In this document: piece after piece, positions 6,730 to 11,544 of the stretch | How positions within the stretch are numbered: position 1 is the first letter of the stretch | How the letters are laid out: each line of letters opens with the position of its first letter | NCBI GenBank assembly: GCA_900544205.1 | Contig: UQUG01000059.1 | Span: 1-11,544 of the forward strand | Origin: an uncultured Collinsella sp. | Lineage (GTDB): Bacteria; Actinomycetota; Coriobacteriia; Coriobacteriales; Coriobacteriaceae | Length of the DNA: 11,544 bases | Direction: 5' to 3' | Notes under the pieces: generated by a model | The model's input: only the letters and a program-made list of their open reading frames with translations | The model's database searches: none | Told to the model about the DNA's origin: nothing | Position numbers and translations under genes: made by a program

Positions 6730-8079
6730 ATGGATACTCCGTTGGGCTCCGTGCTCTATATCACCCTCGGGTGCGCCAAGAACGAGGTCGATACCGACCG
6801 TATGCGTTCGCTGCTGACCGCCGCAGGCTACGAGGAGGCATTCGATCCGCAGGATGCCGATATCGCCATCGTCAATACGTGCTCGTTCCTTGCCTCTGCA
6901 ACGTCCGAGAGCATCGAGACCACGCTCGAGCTTGCCAACGAGGTGCAGGACGGCGTTCGTTCCTGCCCGATCGTCATGTGCGGCTGCGTGCCGTCACGCT
7001 ACGGTGACGACCTACCCGACGAGCTGCCCGAGGTCGCGGCCTTTGTGAAGGCCGACGAGGAAGACGGCATCGTGGCGGTCATCGATGACGTGCTGTGTGT
7101 TGAGCGCGAGATTGCCGCCTATATTCCGCAGGTCAAGCGCACCGTCGAGGGCGCTGTCGCCTACGTCAAGATCTCTGATGGCTGCAACCGCTTCTGTAGC
7201 TTCTGCATGATCCCGTATATCCGCGGTCGTTATCACTCGCGCAATGCCGAGAGCATTATCTCCGAGGTTCGCGACCTGGTCGCCGGTGGTGTGCGCGAGA
7301 TCGTACTGATCGGTCAGGACACGGGCATCTGGGGTACCGACTTTGCCGATGAGGACCTCGCCGAGGGCGCGCCGCGCAATCTGGCGCAGCTGCTGCAAGC
7401 CGTTGCTGAGGCGGTGCGTCCTCATAACGTTTGGGTCCGTGTACTCTACCTGCAGCCCGAGGGCATGACCGACGAGCTTATCGAGACCATTCGCGATACG
7501 CCCGAGGTGCTGCCCTATATCGATATCCCCGTGCAGCACTGCGACGCGCGCATCCTCAAGGCCATGCGCCGCTCCGGTTCGCGCCAGGAGCTCGAGGACC
7601 TGTTCCGCGACCTGCGCGAGCGCATCCCCGGCATCGTGATCCGCTCCACGGCCATGGTCGGCTTCCCGACCGAGACCGAGGACGAGTTCCGCGATCTTAT
7701 TGACTTTATGGACACAGTCGGCTTTGATTACACGAGCGTCTTTGCCTACTCGCGTGAGGAGGGCAGCCTGGCCGCCAAGATGGAAGGTCAGGTTAACGAA
7801 GAGGTTAAGCTCGAGCGCGCCCAGGAGGCCATGGATCTGGCCGAGTCGCTCGGTTTTGCCGCCACGGCGGCCCATGTGGGCGAGCGCGCCCAGGTGATTG
7901 TCGACGGCATCGAGGAGACCGAGGACGGTGCCGAGCTCATCGGACATGCCTGGTTCCAGGCGCCCGATTCCGATGGTGCGGTGCATCTGGATGCCAGCGA
8001 GGCATCTGTGGGCGATATTCTGACGGTCGAGTTTACCGATAGCTTCTGCTACGAGCTTATCGGTCATGTTGTGGAGTAG
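6730..8079 (+). CDS. rimO: Ribosomal protein S12 methylthiotransferase RimO
   Basis: 449-residue radical-SAM methylthiotransferase that adds a methylthio group to a conserved aspartate of ribosomal protein S12. The N-terminal UPF0004 domain has the three cysteines expected for the auxiliary 4Fe-4S cluster: C15 (TLGCAKN), C51 (NTCSF) and C86 (CGCVPSRY). The radical-SAM cluster motif CxxxCxxC is C152, C156 and C159 in DGCNRFCSFCMIP. A C-terminal TRAM domain (about 380-449) should bind substrate or RNA. TLGCxKNxVD and the DGCNRxCSFC context favour RimO over the tRNA enzyme MiaB. Length is typical. GAAAGGA (6711-6717) precedes the ATG by 12 bases. The gene stops nine bases before pgsA. Confidence 0.95.
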   Translation: MDTPLGSVLYITLGCAKNEVDTDRMRSLLTAAGYEEAFDPQDADIAIVNTCSFLASATSESIETTLELANEVQDGVRSCPIVMCGCVPSRYGDDLPDELPEVAAFVKADEEDGIVAVIDDVLCVEREIAAYIPQVKRTVEGAVAYVKISDGCNRFCSFCMIPYIRGRYHSRNAESIISEVRDLVAGGVREIVLIGQDTGIWGTDFADEDLAEGAPRNLAQLLQAVAEAVRPHNVWVRVLYLQPEGMTDELIETIRDTPEVLPYIDIPVQHCDARILKAMRRSGSRQELEDLFRDLRERIPGIVIRSTAMVGFPTETEDEFRDLIDFMDTVGFDYTSVFAYSREEGSLAAKMEGQVNEEVKLERAQEAMDLAESLGFAATAAHVGERAQVIVDGIEETEDGAELIGHAWFQAPDSDGAVHLDASEASVGDILTVEFTDSFCYELIGHVVE

Positions 8080-8083
8080 GAGA
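8078..8083 (+). promoter_or_regulatory. Shine-Dalgarno supporting the GTG start of pgsA
   Basis: AGGAGA overlaps the rimO stop codon and ends five bases before GTG 8089. No better ATG lies nearby, and the protein from this GTG has the right length for the family. Confidence 0.75.
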
Positions 8084-8088
8084 GCGTC

Positions 8089-8727
8089 GTGGCTAACGAG
8101 AGCAATAAGGAACTGACGAGTGTTTGGACGCCCGCCAACATCGTGACGTGCGTGCGCATCGTCTTTATTCCGGTGTTCATGATTGTGTCGGCGCTGTCTC
8201 ACACAAGCGTTGCCGGTACGGATTGGAGCACCTTCGACGGTCCGCTCGCCGCTGGCGCCTTTATTCTGTACGTCATCCTGTCGTGCACCGATAAGGTTGA
8301 TGGCTACCTGGCTCGTTCACGCAACGAGATCACCGACTTCGGCAAGTTCCTGGATCCCATCGCCGATAAGTTGCTCGTGTTCTCGGCCCTGCTGCTGTTT
8401 TTGGACTTTGGTGCCGTTACCGTGTGGTCGGTGTTCATCATCCTGTTCCGCGAGCTGCTGGTGAGCGCCCTGCGCATGGTCGCGAGTGCCGCCGGTGTGG
8501 TTGTCGCGGCCGATAAGCTTGGCAAGTACAAGACGGCGACCACGATGGTCTCCATCTGCGGCTACCTGTGCGTCTTTGCGATGACCGGCCTCCAGTTGGG
8601 GCCTGCGGAGCTGTTGCTCGGTCTCTATGGCGTCTCACGCTTCCTGTACGCCGTGGCCGTTATCCTGACCGTTATCTCGGGCGCTCAGTACTTCTGGAAC
8701 TGCCGCAAGATCGTCTTTTCGGTCTAG
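8089..8727 (+). CDS. pgsA: CDP-diacylglycerol--glycerol-3-phosphate 3-phosphatidyltransferase
   Basis: 212-residue integral membrane enzyme of the CDP-alcohol phosphatidyltransferase family. It makes phosphatidylglycerol phosphate from CDP-diacylglycerol and glycerol 3-phosphate, the committed step to phosphatidylglycerol and cardiolipin. The full catalytic signature DxxDGxxARx8GxxxDxxxD is intact: D68, D71, G72, A75, R76, G85, D89, D93. Several hydrophobic segments surround it, as expected for a six-helix fold, and the N-terminal TPANIVTCVRI segment is typical of PgsA. The family also contains enzymes for other alcohol acceptors, but the context before cinA-recA is the classic pgsA position. 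GTG start with AGGAGA; 9 bases after rimO and 12 before cinA. Confidence 0.92.
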   Translation: MANESNKELTSVWTPANIVTCVRIVFIPVFMIVSALSHTSVAGTDWSTFDGPLAAGAFILYVILSCTDKVDGYLARSRNEITDFGKFLDPIADKLLVFSALLLFLDFGAVTVWSVFIILFRELLVSALRMVASAAGVVVAADKLGKYKTATTMVSICGYLCVFAMTGLQLGPAELLLGLYGVSRFLYAVAVILTVISGAQYFWNCRKIVFSV

Positions 8728-8739
8728 GTCCTGGTGGGC

Positions 8740-9270
8740 ATGACGGAATCATTTGAGCAGATTGTCGCGCACAATGAAGAGCTCGCAGCCGATATCGTCG
8801 AGCGTGCAAGCGTTCGTGGTGTGACGGTTTCGACGGCTGAATCTCTAACAGCGGGCATGATCGCCTCGACGATCGCCGATATCCCCGGTGCCTCGGCGGT
8901 GCTGCTCGGCGGTGCGGTGACGTACTGCGACGAGATTAAGCATCGCGTGCTCGGCGTTGAGCAAGAGACGCTCGACCGCTATACCGCGGTGTCGTACCAG
9001 ACGGCGCGGGAGATGGCTGCCGGTTCGCTGGAGCTGTACCAGAGCGATATTGCCGTGAGCGCGACGGGCTATGCCGGCCCCGGTGGAGGCACCGAGGACG
9101 ATCCGGCTGGAACCTTTTATATTGGCTGGGCGTATCGCTCGGCCGATGGGGGAGCGCCGGTCGTGGACTCCATTCGTTGTCACTATGAGGGCGATCGTTC
9201 ATGCGTCCGTGCCCATGCGGTCGCTGAGGCACTGGGTCGCATTGTCTACGTGCTCGATTCTATGGAATAG
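8740..9270 (+). CDS. cinA: CinA C-terminal-domain protein (probable NMN deamidase, PncC type)
   Basis: 176-residue protein consisting only of the CinA C-terminal domain; the N-terminal MoaB-like domain of full CinA is absent. Stand-alone members such as E. coli PncC hydrolyse nicotinamide mononucleotide to nicotinic acid mononucleotide in NAD salvage. Family motifs are AESLTAG (33-39, containing the conserved Ser), a PGAS segment followed by GGAVTYCDEIKHRVLGV, and GYAGPGGGTEDDPAGTFYIG. The start is uncertain. ATG 8740 is chosen; an in-frame GTG at 8734 adds two residues and sits five bases after an AGG, while no strong SD fits the ATG. The location just before recA recalls the competence-induced cinA-recA pair of streptococci, but here a hairpin and a separate SOS promoter come between them. 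Confidence 0.9.
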   Translation: MTESFEQIVAHNEELAADIVERASVRGVTVSTAESLTAGMIASTIADIPGASAVLLGGAVTYCDEIKHRVLGVEQETLDRYTAVSYQTAREMAAGSLELYQSDIAVSATGYAGPGGGTEDDPAGTFYIGWAYRSADGGAPVVDSIRCHYEGDRSCVRAHAVAEALGRIVYVLDSME

Positions 9271-9277
9271 ACGTGTT

Positions 9278-9301
9278 TTAAGGGGCCTCCGGGCCCCTTA
9301 A
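9278..9301 (+). terminator. Perfect 10-bp hairpin after cinA, probable terminator
   Basis: The arms TTAAGGGGCC (9278-9287) and GGCCCCTTAA (9292-9301) are exact reverse complements around a TCCG tetraloop, eight bases after the cinA stop. The stem is very stable, but the following sequence TTGTGG is a poor U-tract. It probably ends the rnj-to-cinA transcript, perhaps with leakage into recA. Confidence 0.75.
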
Positions 9302-9468
9302 TTGTGGAGATAGGGACCTCTGGCGAATTTACTCTATGTGCAGGTAGTTGGCGTATTCTTCCTTATCGTACCTTGCTCGGTTCGCCTGCGGTCAAGTTTT
9401 TGGTCAGTGTTTGGTTGGCGTTTGGTTGGGTTTTGGAAAGGTCGGCTGCATATGATTTATCTGAACGG
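9302..9468 (+). other. Non-coding region upstream of the recA promoter
   Basis: No credible gene is seen. A 69-codon frame from GTG 9304 runs through the recA promoter and has no SD. The left part is unremarkable. From about 9396 to 9438 the + strand becomes strikingly G/T-rich, including an 11-base tandem repeat. No second strong sigma70 promoter was found. Confidence 0.5.
9409..9430 (+). repeat. 11-bp G/T-rich tandem repeat with G-quadruplex pattern
   Basis: GTTTGGTTGGC (9409-9419) is followed directly by GTTTGGTTGGG (9420-9430), with one mismatch at the last base. Inside it, GGTTGGCGTTTGGTTGG (9413-9429) has four GG steps spaced TT, CGTTT, TT. This resembles the thrombin-aptamer type of two-quartet G-quadruplex. 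It ends 39 bases before the recA -35 box. Confidence 0.7.
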
Positions 9469-9497
9469 TTGACCACGAACAGCCGTTCGTTTATTAT
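9469..9497 (+). promoter_or_regulatory. Sigma70-type promoter of recA
   Basis: TTGACC (-35, 9469-9474), a 17-bp spacer and TATTAT (-10, 9492-9497) give a near-consensus promoter. The expected transcription start is around 9504-9505, leaving a leader of about 24 bases with the recA SD in it. The spacer is almost entirely the LexA box. Confidence 0.85.
9475..9490. promoter_or_regulatory. LexA (SOS) box in the recA promoter spacer
   Basis: ACGAAC-AGCC-GTTCGT is a perfect 6+6 palindrome with a 4-base centre. It matches the Gram-positive/actinobacterial LexA box core CGAAC-N4-GTTCG. It starts directly after the -35 hexamer and ends one base before the -10, so bound LexA would block RNA polymerase. 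This predicts DNA-damage induction of recA and, by read-through, recX. Confidence 0.92.
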
Positions 9498-9512
9498 CGA
9501 TGCAGGTTGTTA

Positions 9513-9520
9513 AGAGGAGG
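9513..9520 (+). promoter_or_regulatory. Strong Shine-Dalgarno that sets the recA start
   Basis: AGAGGAGG ends seven bases before ATG 9528. It excludes the longer reading from TTG 9507, whose codons would overlap this SD itself and would begin only a few bases from the likely transcription start. Confidence 0.85.
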
Positions 9521-9527
9521 GCTATTC

Positions 9528-10676
9528 ATGGCCAAGAATTCAGGTCCCGTACGTACCGTTCATGCTCGCACGACGGGTAAAGAGCGCGATGAGATGATCG
9601 CCACCACCAAGGCCGAGATCGAGAAGAAATTCGGCCAGGGTTCCATCATGAGGTACGGCGACGGTGGTCCCGAGCTCGAGGTCGAGGCCATTCCCACGGG
9701 CGCCCTGGCCCTCGATGCCGCTTTGGGCATCGGTGGCGTGCCGCGCGGCCGTATCGTCGAGATTTACGGCCCCGAGTCCTCCGGTAAGACAACGCTTTCG
9801 CTCGAGATTTTGGCAGAGGCCCAGGCTATGGGCGGCGTCGTGGCATTTATTGATGCCGAGCACGCGCTCGACCCAACGTATGCCGCGCGTATCGGCGTGG
9901 ACATCGATGAGGTCCTCATTTCCCAGCCCGATACGGGCGAGCAGGCGCTCGAGATCGTCGACATGCTCGTGCGCTCTGGCGCCATTGACGCCATCGTCGT
10001 CGACTCTGTCGCCGCTTTGACTCCGCGTGCCGAGATCGAGGGCGAGATCGGCGATACTACGGTCGGCCTTCAAGCCCGTCTGATGAGCCAGGCGCTCCGT
10101 AAGCTCGCCGGCTCGCTCGCCAAATCTAAAACGACCTGCATCTTCATTAACCAGCTGCGCGAGAAGATCGGAGTCATGTTCGGTAACCCCGAGACTACGA
10201 CGGGCGGCCGCGCCCTCAAGTTCTTCTCGTCGGTGCGCATCGATATTCGTCGCATCGACAGCATTAAGCTTAAGGACGAGGTCATCGGCAATCGCGTGCG
10301 TGCCAAGGTCGTTAAGAACAAGGTGGCCGCTCCGTTCCGCTCTGCCGAGTTCGACATCATGTACGGCACGGGCATCTCTAAGGAGGGCTCGATTCTGGAC
10401 ATGGCCGTCGAGTGCGGTATCTGCAAAAAGATGGGCTCTTGGTTTGCTTACGGTGAGGACAAGCTCGGTAATGGTCGCGAGGCCGCCAAGGCCTTCCTGC
10501 GCGAACACCCCGATTGTGCTGACGAGATCGAGCATAAGGTTCGCCTCGCCTGCGGCCTTGAATTCGATGACGATGCTCCGTCCGAGGTCGAGCTGACCGA
10601 TCAGCCCGAAACTGAGGAGTTCGATGAGCTTTACGCCATCGATGGCTCCGCGATGCTCGATGATGACGACGAGTAG
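9528..10676 (+). CDS. recA: Recombinase RecA
   Basis: 382-residue RecA, which forms ATP-dependent filaments on single-stranded DNA, catalyses strand exchange and triggers LexA self-cleavage. Walker A GPESSGKT is at 81-88, about 15 residues later than in E. coli because of a slightly longer N-terminus before the EKKFGQGSIMR block. Walker B ends at D159 (IVVDSVAALTP). The L2/DNA-binding region (FINQLREKIG, then GNPETTTGG) is intact, and no intein interrupts it. The C-terminal domain carries the usual GSWFAYGEDKLGNGRE segment and ends in a strongly acidic tail (DDDDE), which in other RecAs tempers DNA binding. Expression should be SOS-controlled through the LexA box at 9475-9490. recX follows 11 bases after the stop. 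Confidence 0.98.
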   Translation: MAKNSGPVRTVHARTTGKERDEMIATTKAEIEKKFGQGSIMRYGDGGPELEVEAIPTGALALDAALGIGGVPRGRIVEIYGPESSGKTTLSLEILAEAQAMGGVVAFIDAEHALDPTYAARIGVDIDEVLISQPDTGEQALEIVDMLVRSGAIDAIVVDSVAALTPRAEIEGEIGDTTVGLQARLMSQALRKLAGSLAKSKTTCIFINQLREKIGVMFGNPETTTGGRALKFFSSVRIDIRRIDSIKLKDEVIGNRVRAKVVKNKVAAPFRSAEFDIMYGTGISKEGSILDMAVECGICKKMGSWFAYGEDKLGNGREAAKAFLREHPDCADEIEHKVRLACGLEFDDDAPSEVELTDQPETEEFDELYAIDGSAMLDDDDE

Positions 10677-10687
10677 CGGATGCCCTC

Positions 10688-11380
10688 ATGTCGTATACGG
10701 TGACCGAGGCCACGGTCGTCTTTCCCGATAAGAAGGCGGCCTCCTCGTTCTCGAGTGGCTATGCATCAAAAAAGCCTTGTGCACATATCGACTGTGAGCT
10801 CGAGGGCGGTTTTGAACGATCCATCTGGATTCCTGTTCGTGTCGCGCGCCTGTTCCTTAAAAATCGCCCCGATCTTCCCTGCGATTGGGTTGAGTTTCGC
10901 GAGGCAGTGCAGCTCATTGAGCGTAAATGCGCGCTTGCCATGGTGACTGAGATGCTGTCGCGCCGCGATCATGCCACCGGTGAGGTCCGTGATAAGTTGT
11001 CTCGCTATGGTTTTCGCGCGGACGCGATTGAATTCGCCGTTGAGCGTGCCACTGAGTATCGCTTTTTAGATGAGAACCGCTTTTGCTCGTACTTTATCGA
11101 GGAACGCAAACGACGCGGCTGGGGACAGCGCAAGATTGAGACCGAGCTCAAGCGCCGCCATGTCGTACTTGATGATATCCCCGGCTATCCCGAGGAGTTT
11201 TTTGCCGTGGAGGACGACTTGGTTCGCGCATCGGCTTTGCTCGCGAAGCGTCGCGTACCTGAGACACGTGGATTCGAAAAGCTCGTCCGGTTTTTAATGG
11301 GTAAGGGCTTTTCGTACCACATCGCCGCCGATGCCGTTAAGGCGCGTCTTGATGCCGAACGTGGGGAATGTGCAGTTTAG
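10688..11380 (+). CDS. recX: Regulatory protein RecX
   Basis: 230-residue RecX, which binds RecA filaments and modulates (in E. coli, inhibits) their activity. Three-helix repeats typical of RecX span about 82-225. The conserved block is MLSRRDHATGEVRDKLSRYGF (about 89-109), then LDENRFCSYFIEERKRRGWG and a third repeat around 180-225. About 80 residues precede the core, a longer N-terminus than E. coli RecX (166 residues overall) but in line with longer Gram-positive forms. It starts 11 bases after recA and has only a weak SD (GCGGA at 10676-10680). No hairpin separates the genes, so it is probably read from the SOS promoter, at lower yield than RecA. Confidence 0.92.
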   Translation: MSYTVTEATVVFPDKKAASSFSSGYASKKPCAHIDCELEGGFERSIWIPVRVARLFLKNRPDLPCDWVEFREAVQLIERKCALAMVTEMLSRRDHATGEVRDKLSRYGFRADAIEFAVERATEYRFLDENRFCSYFIEERKRRGWGQRKIETELKRRHVVLDDIPGYPEEFFAVEDDLVRASALLAKRRVPETRGFEKLVRFLMGKGFSYHIAADAVKARLDAERGECAV

Positions 11381-11453
11381 ACACATGCTAGACGCATGCG
11401 TTTTGCGTACCCGCCGTTCACCGCGTTTTAGTCGCCGTACCGGGTCCATTTAT

Positions 11454-11482
11454 TTGACAGTTGTTACGGTTCAACGTACGAT
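11454..11482 (+). promoter_or_regulatory. Strong sigma70-type promoter for a gene beyond the window
   Basis: TTGACA (11454-11459, exact consensus), a 17-bp spacer and TACGAT (11477-11482) form a good promoter pointing right. It begins 74 bases after the recX stop. Transcription would start near 11489. The downstream gene is not visible; by synteny with Bacillota it might be rny, which is inference only. The 73 bases between recX and this promoter hold only weak inverted repeats (ACGCA 11392-11396 with TGCGT 11404-11408) and no clear terminator. Confidence 0.7.
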
Positions 11483-11511
11483 AAACAATGTCATTTGCTT
11501 TGTGATATGTG

Positions 11512-11526
11512 CTCATCTTTGATGAG
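11512..11526 (+). other. Leader hairpin followed by a T-rich tract
   Basis: CTCATC (11512-11517) and GATGAG (11521-11526) form a 6-bp stem with a TTT loop, followed by TTTGTTTATATGTTT. It lies about 23-38 bases after the predicted start of the transcript from the 11454-11482 promoter. The stem is AT-rich and modest. It may be an early terminator/attenuator or simple 5' leader structure. Confidence 0.4.
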
Positions 11527-11544
11527 TTTGTTTATATGTTTATC

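Noticed and set aside
8772..8856. Ala in the AESLTAG motif of CinA as a possibly damaging change
   Set aside because: As I recall, the TAG variant is common in functional CinA proteins of Gram-positives, and the Ser and neighbouring residues are intact.
9426..9456. Second recA promoter using TTGGGT (9426-9431) and TATGAT (9451-9456)
   Set aside because: The spacer is 19 bp and the -35 is weak, with no extended -10. It is far inferior to TTGACC-N17-TATTAT just downstream.
9304..9513. 69-codon + strand frame between cinA and recA
   Set aside because: It starts with GTG next to the hairpin, has no SD, and runs straight through the recA promoter, LexA box and SD.
9507..9527. Seven-residue N-terminal extension of RecA from TTG 9507
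   Set aside because: Its codons overlap the AGAGGAGG SD and it would start only a few bases from the predicted transcript start; ATG 9528 is ideally spaced.
11331..11522. 63-codon + frame overlapping the end of recX
   Set aside because: It begins inside recX in another frame, passes through the TTGACA/TACGAT promoter and has no family-like sequence.
1..11544. CRISPR array, insertion sequence, phage or defence island
   Set aside because: No spaced direct repeats, transposase or integrase motifs, or atypical composition were found; all nine genes are core housekeeping genes on one strand.

Overview
The window is one compact, single-strand (+) block of nine housekeeping genes from a GC-rich genome (by eye about 60% G+C). 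Family content, gene order and protein sequence style suggest a high-GC Gram-positive bacterium of the Coriobacteriia, plausibly Collinsella or a close relative. That placement is an inference from memory of gene order and codon use, not from a database search. I see no mobile element, CRISPR array, tRNA, rRNA or phage gene.

Layout. Positions 2-24 hold a GC hairpin, probably the end of an upstream transcription unit. A leader of about 245 bases without an evident gene follows. Then come rnj (RNase J, 270-1940), ftsK (DNA translocase, TTG start at 1942), a RodZ-like HTH/transmembrane/DUF4115 protein (start overlaps the ftsK stop), yajQ, rimO, pgsA (GTG start) and a stand-alone CinA C-terminal-domain gene ending at 9270. 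Gaps inside this block run from overlap to 26 bases, so it could be one long operon. A perfect 10-bp hairpin (9278-9301) closes it. A non-coding stretch of about 226 bases then carries a G/T-rich element with a two-tier G-quadruplex pattern and a textbook SOS promoter: TTGACC, 17-bp spacer, TATTAT, with an ACGAAC-N4-GTTCGT LexA box filling almost all of the spacer. This drives recA, with recX 11 bases downstream. After recX there is a strong promoter (TTGACA-N17-TACGAT) and a leader hairpin for a gene outside the window.

How the genes fit together. The block joins RNA turnover (rnj), chromosome segregation at the septum (ftsK), cell-shape or envelope organisation (RodZ-like), ribosomal protein S12 modification (rimO), phosphatidylglycerol synthesis (pgsA), a competence/NAD-salvage enzyme (cinA) and recombination with its modulator (recA-recX). 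The backbone rnj / ftsK-spoIIIE / RodZ-like / pgsA / cinA / recA is the same order known from Bacillota such as Bacillus subtilis. The upstream neighbour may therefore be dapA-like and the downstream one rny-like, but neither is visible here.

I did not find a clearly new multi-gene system. The most interesting items are regulatory or concern disordered protein regions: the LexA-in-spacer recA promoter, the G4-like element upstream of it, a duplicated peptide in the FtsK linker that differs only at synonymous sites, the RG/RGG-rich cytoplasmic segment of the RodZ-like protein, and alternative pairings in the rnj leader.
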